Source of the DNA: CAZSNT01 sp964607765 | GTDB taxonomy: Bacteria; Verrucomicrobiota; Lentisphaeria; Oligosphaerales; JABHEG01 | Reading direction: 5' to 3' | Length of the DNA: 64,000 bases | Assembly (NCBI GenBank): GCA_964607765.1 | Contig: CAZSNT010000003.1 | Coordinates: forward strand, 62,001 to 126,000 | Part shown: one piece after another, positions 57,142-64,000 of the stretch | How the letters are laid out: every line of letters starts with the position of its first letter | Numbering within the stretch: position 1 is the stretch's first letter | Program-made: the position numbers and the translations under genes | Notes under the pieces: generated by a model | Seen by the model: only the letters and a program-made list of their open reading frames with translations | Database searches by the model: none | What the model was told of the DNA's origin: nothing

Positions 57142-58185
57142 TCACGGCGCTGTCGCAGGCAGGCGGCCAATATCCGTGCTGCGCGCCCAGGCAACCAGCT
57201 GCGGCCAGCCTCCCGGCCCGAATCGCTTCGCGAAGTAACGGTACCCGTCGCCGTAGGTCGGGTGCTCACTCGTCTCGATCCGATGCAGCTCCTGCGGCAG
57301 ACCGTCGTGCCGGCACACGGCGGCCGCCACAAACTGACAGATCCCCTCTGTCACCCACTTGGGTGCGCCCTCGTCAATCCGTGGCAGAAACTCGGCCATG
57401 AGGTCATGCGTCAGCTCGTGCGCAGCAGTGCTGAGGAACTCGTCCGGCTGCAGTCCGCGGAGGATCAGCACGCGCTCTTTCACTTCGGTCCGACTCGACC
57501 GCTGGAAACCGAAGAAACGCGTGGTGGTGATGGTCGTCTCGGTACGCCGGTACAGGCCTCGCTGGATGAGGTCCTCCGGCGTCTTCGCCCGTCCGCCGCC
57601 CGGCATGTCCGTGAGCCCCACCAGCTGCAGACGCGGCAGTGACGCCGAACGCCAGCCCGTGATGCGCCGTACAAGATCCCGCGCACGGACCAGAACGGCC
57701 TGGGCCTTACCCCGGTCCATTATCGCCCGGTCGTTACAGGCCTGGCACAGCGTCCGGCCGTCCGCCAGCTGAGCCCCTCTGCCGAAGGGCAGCTGGCACC
57801 CCCAGCAGCGGGGGCTCTGCGCGTGGTCGCGGCAGTAACGGTGGCCGTCGATCGACACGCCCAGTCGGAGAGGCTTGCGGCAGACCTCGCACGTGGGCAG
57901 TTGGCTGTCGAAGCAGCGGTCCGAACAGTACGTCTTGCCCTCTGCGGTCAGGTATGCCCCGGACACGGTCCTGCTGCACACCGTACAGCGGGGCAGCGTT
58001 CTCGCATGGCACGCGCTGGAGCAAAACGGCTTGCCCTTGCTTGTCAGGTACCTGCCGTGAATGCGCTTGCTGCACACAGAGCACACAGGCCGGTCCCCGG
58101 CCGCCTCAGCCGCAGGGAACCAGATCAATGCTGCCAGCAGCAGACACAGCTGTATGCTGCACGCTCGAATGATGCCTCTCATCAT
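57142..58185 (-). CDS. Secreted DA1-like metallopeptidase with LIM-type zinc fingers
   Basis: 347 residues with a signal peptide ending 'AAEAAG'. Residues 35-150 contain four CxxC...C/H knuckles in LIM-like spacing: 'CSVC'/'CSSAC', 'CTVC'/'CSDRC', 'CEVC'/'CRDH', 'CWGC'/'CQAC'. The C-terminal part has HELTH (256-260) and 'WVTEGICQFVAA' with Glu280 as candidate third ligand, the signature of the eukaryotic DA1 family, in which LIM domains precede a peptidase activated by ubiquitin. Here the protein is exported, so a different partner is likely. It converges on the response-regulator relic and diverges from a membrane protein gene. Confidence 0.8.
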   Translation of the reverse strand: MMRGIIRACSIQLCLLLAALIWFPAAEAAGDRPVCSVCSKRIHGRYLTSKGKPFCSSACHARTLPRCTVCSRTVSGAYLTAEGKTYCSDRCFDSQLPTCEVCRKPLRLGVSIDGHRYCRDHAQSPRCWGCQLPFGRGAQLADGRTLCQACNDRAIMDRGKAQAVLVRARDLVRRITGWRSASLPRLQLVGLTDMPGGGRAKTPEDLIQRGLYRRTETTITTTRFFGFQRSSRTEVKERVLILRGLQPDEFLSTAAHELTHDLMAEFLPRIDEGAPKWVTEGICQFVAAAVCRHDGLPQELHRIETSEHPTYGDGYRYFAKRFGPGGWPQLVAWARSTDIGRLPATAP

Positions 58186-58220
58186 CTGTCAGTTGAAAAC
58201 CCGCGTGGAGTCTCTACCGT

Positions 58221-58877
58221 ATGGCCATGCGTGACCTGATGAAACTCAAGACGATCCAGGTTGCCGTCCCTGCCGGACTGGCAATTACACTGCTCTGTGT
58301 ACCGTTCATTCTCATCAGAACACCGGCGGGCAGGCTCCGGACCATGCAGCTCGCCTTTCTTGCGCCGCTCGCCATCGTGCTGTTTCAGGCGGGAGTCGCC
58401 TGGACACCACACGTGCCCGGCGCCCGCATGCTGCGGATGGACTTCACCCGCAGAGACATCGCCCAGCTGCTCACCGTGACGGCCATCCTGACGCTCTTCG
58501 CGCACATCTGTATTGACCCGCTGCTGGCCGTTGTGTTGCCCGGCTACTTCCCGAAGTCACTCAAATCCCTGTTCGCCGGCCTGCCGTGGATGGCGCTGTT
58601 CCAGCCGCTTGTCGTGATCTGCGGCAGCTATGCGTTCGCCGCGCGCCTGACGCGGCGCCCCACTGTCTGCCTGATTGCGGTTGTCGTCGCGCGCCAGGGA
58701 ATACTGCTTCTGCAACTGGGCAAGGACGGCCGCACGGGATATCTGCCGGCGCTGCTGTTGGCCGTCACCGGGCTGTACGGGCTGATTCTCGGATGGAGTT
58801 ACCGGTGTTACGGCTTCGTGGGACCGGCCGTCATCGCCTGCCTCTCACAGCTGCGCCACGTGTTCCGCTTCCTGTAA
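58221..58877 (+). CDS. Small integral membrane protein, unknown function
   Basis: 218 residues, predicted to have about six membrane segments (for example 'VAVPAGLAITLLCVPFILI', 'LLTVTAILTLFAHICI', 'VVICGSYAFAA', 'LLLAVTGLYGLILG'). It resembles CPBP-type (CAAX-like) membrane proteins in its C-terminal pattern but lacks the EExxxR and HxxxN motifs needed for protease activity, so this is only a suggestion. It starts 35 bases from the divergent DA1-like gene and is convergent with the CNB fusion gene. Confidence 0.6.
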   Translation: MAMRDLMKLKTIQVAVPAGLAITLLCVPFILIRTPAGRLRTMQLAFLAPLAIVLFQAGVAWTPHVPGARMLRMDFTRRDIAQLLTVTAILTLFAHICIDPLLAVVLPGYFPKSLKSLFAGLPWMALFQPLVVICGSYAFAARLTRRPTVCLIAVVVARQGILLLQLGKDGRTGYLPALLLAVTGLYGLILGWSYRCYGFVGPAVIACLSQLRHVFRFL

Positions 58878-58916
58878 CGTGCCCTCCGCGCTCGCCCCTC
58901 CGACCCTCGCCCCTCC

Positions 58917-61496
58917 TCACTTGCTCTCCAAGACCCGTTTAACTTCCGAATAGATCCTGTCAAGCCTGAGGATACGCCGGAACAGGCAGAGGCAGATGAA
59001 CCCCATCAGGCGAAAGGCCAGGTCGGAGCCTGTTTCGATCAGGGAATTGAATGCCTGTTTGTCGACAAAAACCATACGGCAGTCTGACGCAGTGATCACA
59101 GAAGCACAGCGCGGGCGGTCATCAATCAGGGCCATCTCGCCGAAGATCTCGCCCGGCCCCAGCTCGGCAAGCTTCACGGGCTTCGCGTGCCCCAGAGATG
59201 ACACAACATCGACCGTACCTTCCAGAATGATGTAGGCGCCGTCGCCCAGCGCGCCCTCGGTCAGCACGGTTTCGCCTGTCTCGAAACGCCGCTCTTCCTG
59301 CGACAGGTTGAGCGTCTCACCATCTGACAGCGGGGCAAAGAACCGCGCGTGTTCCTCCTCAATCTCCAGCTGCGCGTCCTCCATGGCCGCCGCGGGGGAC
59401 TCCACATCGTCAAACAGCAACTGCAGCGTACGCAGCACGGTCTTGTACTTGTCCGTCAGCGCGCGAAGGCGCTCGGGCAGGATGCTGAACAGGCGGTAGA
59501 TCAGTCCATGGGCGTAAGGTTTGCCCGTGCGGAACAGCGTCTCCAGGCCGTCGCGGGTCAGAGTCCCCACCACCGTCTCCTCAGTCGCCGAGACAACGGT
59601 GGCCGAGCGTCGCGTGTTGTAGAACAGACTCAACTCGCCGAAGATCTGACCGGGCGCCAAAGCAGCCATGAACACGCCGTCAATGAACACGTGCGCACCG
59701 CCGTTCTTGATGTAGTACATCTCCTGCCCCGACTGGCCCTGACGACAGATCATCTGACCGGTGCCGACACGAATCTCCCGCTCGAAAATACTGGCCATGT
59801 ATTCGTTGCTGATGGCCCCGAACAGCGCGCCGCTCACGTTCTGACAGATCAGATCCATATCGCTCTTCTGCACCGCGCCCGTCTCGCTCTGGATAGGCAT
59901 CAGCAAGTCGTCGATATAGGTCGTCAGGTTGACTTTGAGCGTCTGCGGCATGCGCATGAAGGCCTGAGAGATGCTCTTTGCCTCGTCAACTGACAGGTTG
60001 CGTCGTGTCTGGATCCGGCGGTAGAAAAGGTGTTCGCGAAGAGCTTCCGGGCCCTGGATGCCGACAAGGAACCGGTATGCAGCTTCCTCCTTGACTGACG
60101 CGGAGACAAGCGAGTCAGTGTCACAGCCGGCCAGAAGACGATCGCCAGTGGCCGCAATGCTCTCGTACGTGCCCGGCAGCTCACCGATCTGACTGTCGTG
60201 GATCAGCGCAACGTCTTCAGGGGTCGGCGGGTGCAGCTGCTCGGCCACGACGTCGAACTCCAGTCCCATGCTGCGGAGCAGCTTGATGACGACAGCGTTG
60301 TTGATGCCGCGGCCCGAGACGTTGCTGTGCACGTCCGCACTGTAGGCCGGTGGGCTGAACAGCAGATTTCCGTAGTTGTCAGTCGCGTGGATCCGCAGCT
60401 TCACACCACGCTCGACACACCAGCGCCCAACCCGATCCGCCGCCACCACGGGATCATCCCCTTCGATATTGAAGTGCCCTACGTCCAGCGTGACTGCCAG
60501 GTTGCGCTTCCGACACTCCGGCGCAAGGTGTTGCCAGATGTCCTCCAGGCAATCCACAAACTGCTTCGCGCCCTGCTTCCTGCCGATCTGGCAGTAGTTC
60601 TCGATGCTGACCCGCACGTCGCTGCCCGCGGCCCGTTCGACCAGCGGCACCATGGACAGAGGATTCTCCGTGCTGATCAAGTGGAATACCACACACTCCG
60701 CCCCGACGTCCTTGGCCAGGTCGATCACGTCGAACTGCACAGGCATGCAATTGGCCGGATCGAAGAAGATCTGCTTGCCGTGCGATGGGTTCGGCGACGG
60801 CACGTAAGGGCCGATGATCGGCGAGTGAAGGTCCAGCTTCACGCCTGCACGTTTCAGAGCGTGACGGATACGGGCGCGATTGTCCGAGTCAATCTCTTCC
60901 GGCAGCAGCCGCGTATAGTTGAATGGATGGAAGTCGATGCTCAGCTCAAGTCCGCAGTACCCGCCCTGCCGAGCCATGTCGATCAGGGCCACCGGATCCG
61001 TGTGCCGGCTCTCCCAAAACGTCGTCAACATCACACGGCGCGGATCGCGCACCGGCTCCCACGTCTCGGCAGACAACGTGCCGGACAGGTAATTCGTGTC
61101 GTAGTGCTTTGCGAATTCGAGCACGAGACCGTCGCGGTGCACGTCATCAGTCTTGTCGTAGAACAAGAAGAACGGCGAGTGGTCATAGAGCCAGCAGGCC
61201 TTGGCGAGGAAAAACGGCGCACGGACCAGTCGGGTGAAATCGCAGTCACCATCGACGCCGTGGAACAGGCTCTGAACATGCGTCACTGTCCGAGCGCTGA
61301 TCTCATAGCCGTACTTGGCCAGGGAGCGATGCCGCGCGAGTAATCCGACAGCCTCGTCGGTTGTCGAGCCACGGCTCTCGAGCTCGGCGCGGGCGGCTGC
61401 ACACCAGAAGTCCGATGTCCCGAGGCTGTGGGCAAGTACGTCTTGCGCCGCAGTCACTGCAGCGTCACCCATCACCGATTCAGTCAACTGCTCCAT
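58917..61496 (-). CDS. TIM-barrel sugar isomerase-like protein fused to two cyclic-nucleotide-binding domains
   Basis: About 859 residues from ATG 61496. An N-terminal helical part is followed (about 145-450) by a xylose-isomerase-like TIM barrel ('GLELSIDFHPFNY', 'VKLDLHSPII', 'ECVVFHLIS', 'VRVSIENYCQ' and 'VTLDVGHFNIEG', metal-ligand candidates). Two CNB domains follow: one with 'GQIFGELSLFYNTRRSATVV' and a second with 'GEIFGEMALIDDRPRCASV', both with the phosphate-binding GE.ALI..RPR-like cassette. CNB domains usually control a partner on cAMP/cGMP binding. Combining them with a sugar isomerase-like fold is unusual. Cytoplasmic. Regulation of carbohydrate handling by a nucleotide is an inference. 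Confidence 0.8.
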   Translation of the reverse strand: MEQLTESVMGDAAVTAAQDVLAHSLGTSDFWCAAARAELESRGSTTDEAVGLLARHRSLAKYGYEISARTVTHVQSLFHGVDGDCDFTRLVRAPFFLAKACWLYDHSPFFLFYDKTDDVHRDGLVLEFAKHYDTNYLSGTLSAETWEPVRDPRRVMLTTFWESRHTDPVALIDMARQGGYCGLELSIDFHPFNYTRLLPEEIDSDNRARIRHALKRAGVKLDLHSPIIGPYVPSPNPSHGKQIFFDPANCMPVQFDVIDLAKDVGAECVVFHLISTENPLSMVPLVERAAGSDVRVSIENYCQIGRKQGAKQFVDCLEDIWQHLAPECRKRNLAVTLDVGHFNIEGDDPVVAADRVGRWCVERGVKLRIHATDNYGNLLFSPPAYSADVHSNVSGRGINNAVVIKLLRSMGLEFDVVAEQLHPPTPEDVALIHDSQIGELPGTYESIAATGDRLLAGCDTDSLVSASVKEEAAYRFLVGIQGPEALREHLFYRRIQTRRNLSVDEAKSISQAFMRMPQTLKVNLTTYIDDLLMPIQSETGAVQKSDMDLICQNVSGALFGAISNEYMASIFEREIRVGTGQMICRQGQSGQEMYYIKNGGAHVFIDGVFMAALAPGQIFGELSLFYNTRRSATVVSATEETVVGTLTRDGLETLFRTGKPYAHGLIYRLFSILPERLRALTDKYKTVLRTLQLLFDDVESPAAAMEDAQLEIEEEHARFFAPLSDGETLNLSQEERRFETGETVLTEGALGDGAYIILEGTVDVVSSLGHAKPVKLAELGPGEIFGEMALIDDRPRCASVITASDCRMVFVDKQAFNSLIETGSDLAFRLMGFICLCLFRRILRLDRIYSEVKRVLESK

Positions 61497-61616
61497 TCGC
61501 AATGACCCGTTTTCCCCCGTCTCGCTGCCGCCATCACTGCCCCTCACAATACCATGCCTCGGCACGCGTTTCCACACACGAAAACGACCTTCACGTGACC
61601 GGTCACGCGCGGCACG

Positions 61617-61708
61617 CCGTGGCCCGGCTCTTCTGAGCCGGCTGTCTCTGTGTTTGGCCTCCACCCGGATCACGGCAGGACACCCGACTCAGAAGAGCCG
61701 GGCTACGG
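61617..61708. repeat. MITE/REP-like inverted repeat
   Basis: Two 25-base arms (61617-61641 and 61684-61708) are inverted copies with two mismatches, separated by 42 bases. The core of each arm contains CGGCTCTTCTGAG or its complement. It lies in the 245-base gap upstream of the CNB fusion gene and downstream of the HAD gene. Arms of this kind often mark a miniature mobile element or a transcribed stem. Confidence 0.7.
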
Positions 61709-61741
61709 GGCCTGCCTCACGAAACTGGCCGGCTGCGACCT

Positions 61742-62647
61742 TCACCGGTCGCGGCTCTCCGGCTGCCACGGCGGCGAGTCGGGAAGCGAATCCTCGAAGC
61801 GGCCAACCAGCTCCTCCGCGTATACCCCCGCAAACGTGCCGTCAAGGAACCGTGGGTAGCCAACAGTGAGGAACTCGTGCCAGGACGCCACTTCGTGCCC
61901 GGGCAGTATGGGGAAAAAAAGAACCCCCACCGTGCGCGCCGCTGCCAGATCCCCCAGCGCATCGCCTACCATCAGAACACGGTCGGACGCGTACCGGTCT
62001 GCCGTGGCCAACGCCAGATGCTCGGCTTTGGTGCCCAGCTCCTGCCCCGCTATCAGCTGCACGTACTTGGCCAGGTCGTGCTTCTGCCACTCATTGACAA
62101 GCGCCTCCTCCGGAGTCTGGGACACCACGATGGCGTCGGAGTGCTGCTGTACCAGATCCAGACTCTCGACAACCCATTCGAACGGCGGCACAGGCGGCAT
62201 CTCGCGCGCAATCGCCTCGTTGATGTCGAGACTCCACTCCAGGACTCGCTGCAGGTTCGGATCGCCCGTACGCTCCGCCTCCGCGGCCAGGGAGGGATTG
62301 CCGAGAGGCAGCCCGGAATCCAGGTACTGTGCCAACGCCTCACAGTCGGGCAGGACGCAGCCGGACGCCGCCGCTTCGGGCCAGTCGTGCAGCAGCCTGA
62401 ACACACGCAGCAACGCCACGAAACGGTTCGAACCCCGTGATTTCGAACCCAAATTCACAAACTCGGCAGCACGCCGAACATACTGCTCAATGGCCTCCAA
62501 CCCCCAGAACGAGACAATCCGGCCGTGGAAAAAACGCTTCTGCTTGATGTCCATCGTGTCGAACACACAGCCATCCGAGTCAATCCCAACAAGAGAATCG
62601 AACCGGGGCTGGAAATCCGCCAGGTCTGCGCGGCTGTATATGCCCAT
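61742..62647 (-). CDS. HAD-superfamily hydrolase
   Basis: 301 residues. HAD motif I is 'VGIDSDGCVFDTM' with nucleophile Asp23 and Asp25, motif II is 'AIVVSQTP', and motif IV is 'VLMVGDALGDLAAA'. A large cap (about 35-160) lies between motifs I and II, as in phosphatases of small metabolites. No signal peptide, so it probably dephosphorylates a cytoplasmic substrate, perhaps a sugar phosphate. It reads in the same direction as the CNB fusion gene and away from the MFS gene. Confidence 0.8.
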   Translation of the reverse strand: MGIYSRADLADFQPRFDSLVGIDSDGCVFDTMDIKQKRFFHGRIVSFWGLEAIEQYVRRAAEFVNLGSKSRGSNRFVALLRVFRLLHDWPEAAASGCVLPDCEALAQYLDSGLPLGNPSLAAEAERTGDPNLQRVLEWSLDINEAIAREMPPVPPFEWVVESLDLVQQHSDAIVVSQTPEEALVNEWQKHDLAKYVQLIAGQELGTKAEHLALATADRYASDRVLMVGDALGDLAAARTVGVLFFPILPGHEVASWHEFLTVGYPRFLDGTFAGVYAEELVGRFEDSLPDSPPWQPESRDR

Positions 62648-62709
62648 GTGCTGCGCTCCCGTTGCTTTGCCTGTGTTCAGTGTTCAATCAATGTCATTGA
62701 AGAACCCCA

Positions 62710-62811
62710 CATCCGTAGGCTCTTCCTGTATCCGTAGGAACGCAACAATCCCGCATCCCACATCCGTAGGCTCTTCCTGTATCCGTAGGAACACAACAAT
62801 CCCGCATCCCA
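62710..62811. repeat. Two tandem 51-base repeats in a divergent promoter region
   Basis: Copies at 62710-62760 and 62761-62811 differ at one base. Each contains ATCCGTAGG twice plus TTCCT...AGGAA. They fill the space between the HAD gene and the divergent MFS gene, where binding sites or a promoter for either could lie. Confidence 0.9.
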
Positions 62812-62872
62812 CATCACGCCGCATTCCCGCACGCGTGGCTTGGTCCGCCGGCTGCGGCGGCTACTTTACCGC

Positions 62873-64000
62873 ATGAGTCAGCCCAATGCATGTGTGACAG
62901 CTCGACGCGGCGACGACGCATCTCTGCTGTTGACACGCAATCCGCGTATGTGGGCGCTGCGCGGCGCCATCTTTCTCATCCTGCTCGGTGCCGGTATCAT
63001 TTGGACGTATGCGGGCATCTGGATGCGTCAGCACGGCGTGCGCGAGACCGCGATCGGCGTGTTGATCGGCTGCGGCAGCGCGCTCGCGGCCGGCTTGGGC
63101 CTGTTCTGGGGTTGGCTCTCGGACCGCACGGGCCGCGGCACCTCCATCGTGTGCACGGGCTGCCTGTTCATGGGCGTCAGCCTGGTAGTCCTGGCACACA
63201 GCACGAGCATAGGCGCGTTCTGTCTCTACGTCGTACTCGTGGCCACCGGTCTCTCGGCCACCATGAATGTCATGCCCTTGCTGGCGCTGACCGTCATCGG
63301 CAAGCAGCGCAAGGGCGCGGGTTACGGGCGCTACCGCGTGTTCGGCTCACTGGGCTACATCTTCTCGTTGTACGTGCTTGCCGCCCTGATCCCTGGCCTG
63401 GACCGGCTGTTCCTGGTTGCGGGTGTCGTCCTTGTCCTGGGCGTTGTGCCGTTGCTGCTGGCCAACGTCAAACCGCAGCGGCATGCCGAGAGGCACGGGC
63501 TTTCCGGAATACTGCGCAACCCGAAACTGCTCTGGTTCCTCGGCGCCGTGTTCCTTTTCGCGCTCGGCGACCCCGCTGTGTTCACGTTCCTGGCTCTGTA
63601 CGCCCGGGAACTGGGTGCCGGACAGGTAGACGTCGCACGCCTCATGGGCATGTGCGGCGTTGTGGCTCTGGTCGGCCTGCCACTGATGGGCTCGGTTGCC
63701 GACCGAGCGGGTCCGCGCTGGGTTGTGCTGACAGCCTTCGCAGCCATGCCGTTGCGGATCCTGGCTCAAGCAACGGCAGCGACTTTCCAGGGGCTCTACG
63801 TCGCGCAGTGCTTCCACACCTTCACCTGGGCGGGCCTGGAAGCGACCATGTACACCTATGTGACCACCCTGGTCGGCGAGCAGGACCGCGGCGTGGCCGT
63901 GTCCGCCCTGCTCACCACACGCACCGCGTCGCAGCTGGTTGGCAGCCCCATTATCGGCGCTCTCGCCGAGCACTGCGGCTACCGCACCATGTTTGTCACG
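62873..64000 (+). CDS. MFS transporter, cut by window edge
   Basis: 376 residues visible from ATG 62873; the frame is open to the right edge. About ten to eleven membrane segments are seen, with the MFS loop signature 'GLFWGWLSDRTGRG' between helices 2 and 3 and a related 'GSVADRAGPRW' in the second half. The start 'MWALRGAIFLILLGAGIIW' and paired halves suit the MFS_1-like (nucleoside/sugar symporter) group. Substrate unknown; uptake of sugars would fit the region. No strong ribosome site is visible, so a slightly later start is possible. Confidence 0.85.
   Translation, partial: MSQPNACVTARRGDDASLLLTRNPRMWALRGAIFLILLGAGIIWTYAGIWMRQHGVRETAIGVLIGCGSALAAGLGLFWGWLSDRTGRGTSIVCTGCLFMGVSLVVLAHSTSIGAFCLYVVLVATGLSATMNVMPLLALTVIGKQRKGAGYGRYRVFGSLGYIFSLYVLAALIPGLDRLFLVAGVVLVLGVVPLLLANVKPQRHAERHGLSGILRNPKLLWFLGAVFLFALGDPAVFTFLALYARELGAGQVDVARLMGMCGVVALVGLPLMGSVADRAGPRWVVLTAFAAMPLRILAQATAATFQGLYVAQCFHTFTWAGLEATMYTYVTTLVGEQDRGVAVSALLTTRTASQLVGSPIIGALAEHCGYRTMFVT

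Noticed and set aside
60198..61343. Plus-strand open frame of 381 codons
   Set aside because: Antisense to the TIM-barrel part of the CNB fusion protein, with no motif or ribosome site.
62420..62450. tRNA-like GGTTCGAACCC motif
   Set aside because: It lies inside the HAD gene and no acceptor stem or anticodon arm can be folded around it.

Overview
This is a high-GC bacterial window, most likely from the PVC superphylum (Kiritimatiellota or Lentisphaerota-like; a planctomycete or verrucomicrobium is the alternative). The pointers are a very high density of formylglycine sulfatases, hydrazine-synthase-alpha-like secreted cytochromes, a prepilin-type protein with a long FTLIELLVVIAIIAILAG signal beside a GntR/LacI-type regulator, and many secreted proteins with discoidin or LamG-like domains. 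I saw no rRNA, tRNA or CRISPR.

Layout. From 1 to 21.8 kb nearly everything is on the plus strand and reads as a polysaccharide-degradation region. It holds a truncated sulfatase, a GHL15-like lipoprotein, a GDSL/sialate O-acetylesterase fusion, a sulfatase, paralogous secreted proteins of unknown function, two multidomain alpha/beta-hydrolases (one with an NPCBM domain), a GH29-like fucosidase, another sulfatase, and a metallopeptidase with a VHL-like beta domain. From 21.9 to 25.3 kb is a minus-strand pair: a thioredoxin-fold protein and a transglutaminase-like protein. From 25.6 to 28.2 kb is a scarred segment: a hydrolase relic, a second fucosidase copy, and a frameshifted REP-associated (RAYT) transposase carrying hairpin repeats inside its own reading frame.

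From 28.3 to 42.9 kb a tightly packed run encodes a haem-binding HZS-alpha-like protein, a sulfatase, one giant 2328-residue polypeptide (discoidin, HZS-alpha-like dihaem part, SUMF1/FGE-like domain, two sulfatases), a collapsed sulfatase pseudogene and a MuiA/DUF4139 protein. From 42.9 to 46.8 kb on the minus strand lie a sugar isomerase-like protein, a receiver-Ser/Thr-kinase fusion and an FHA protein. From 47 to 53.3 kb are two more sulfatases, a secretin-N-domain-like protein with a 15-Asp run, and a second GHL15-like protein. From 53.4 to 58.9 kb are a prepilin-like protein, its neighbouring GntR/LacI regulator with a palindromic candidate operator, a receiver-histidine kinase with a collapsed NarL-type partner, a secreted LIM/DA1-like metallopeptidase and a membrane protein. 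The window ends with a TIM-barrel/double-CNB fusion, a HAD hydrolase and an MFS transporter cut by the right edge.

Taken together, sulfatases, esterases, fucosidases and carbohydrate-binding domains point to breakdown of sulfated, acylated, fucose-containing glycans (algal fucoidan-like or mucin-like). That substrate is inference. The region is also evolving fast: duplicated modules, three genes reduced by internal deletions, a frameshifted transposase and several REP/MITE-like repeats. The most unusual items are the giant HZS-alpha/SUMF1/double-sulfatase fusion, the RAYT with its own repeats in frame, and the bacterial VHL-like and LIM-DA1-like metallopeptidases.
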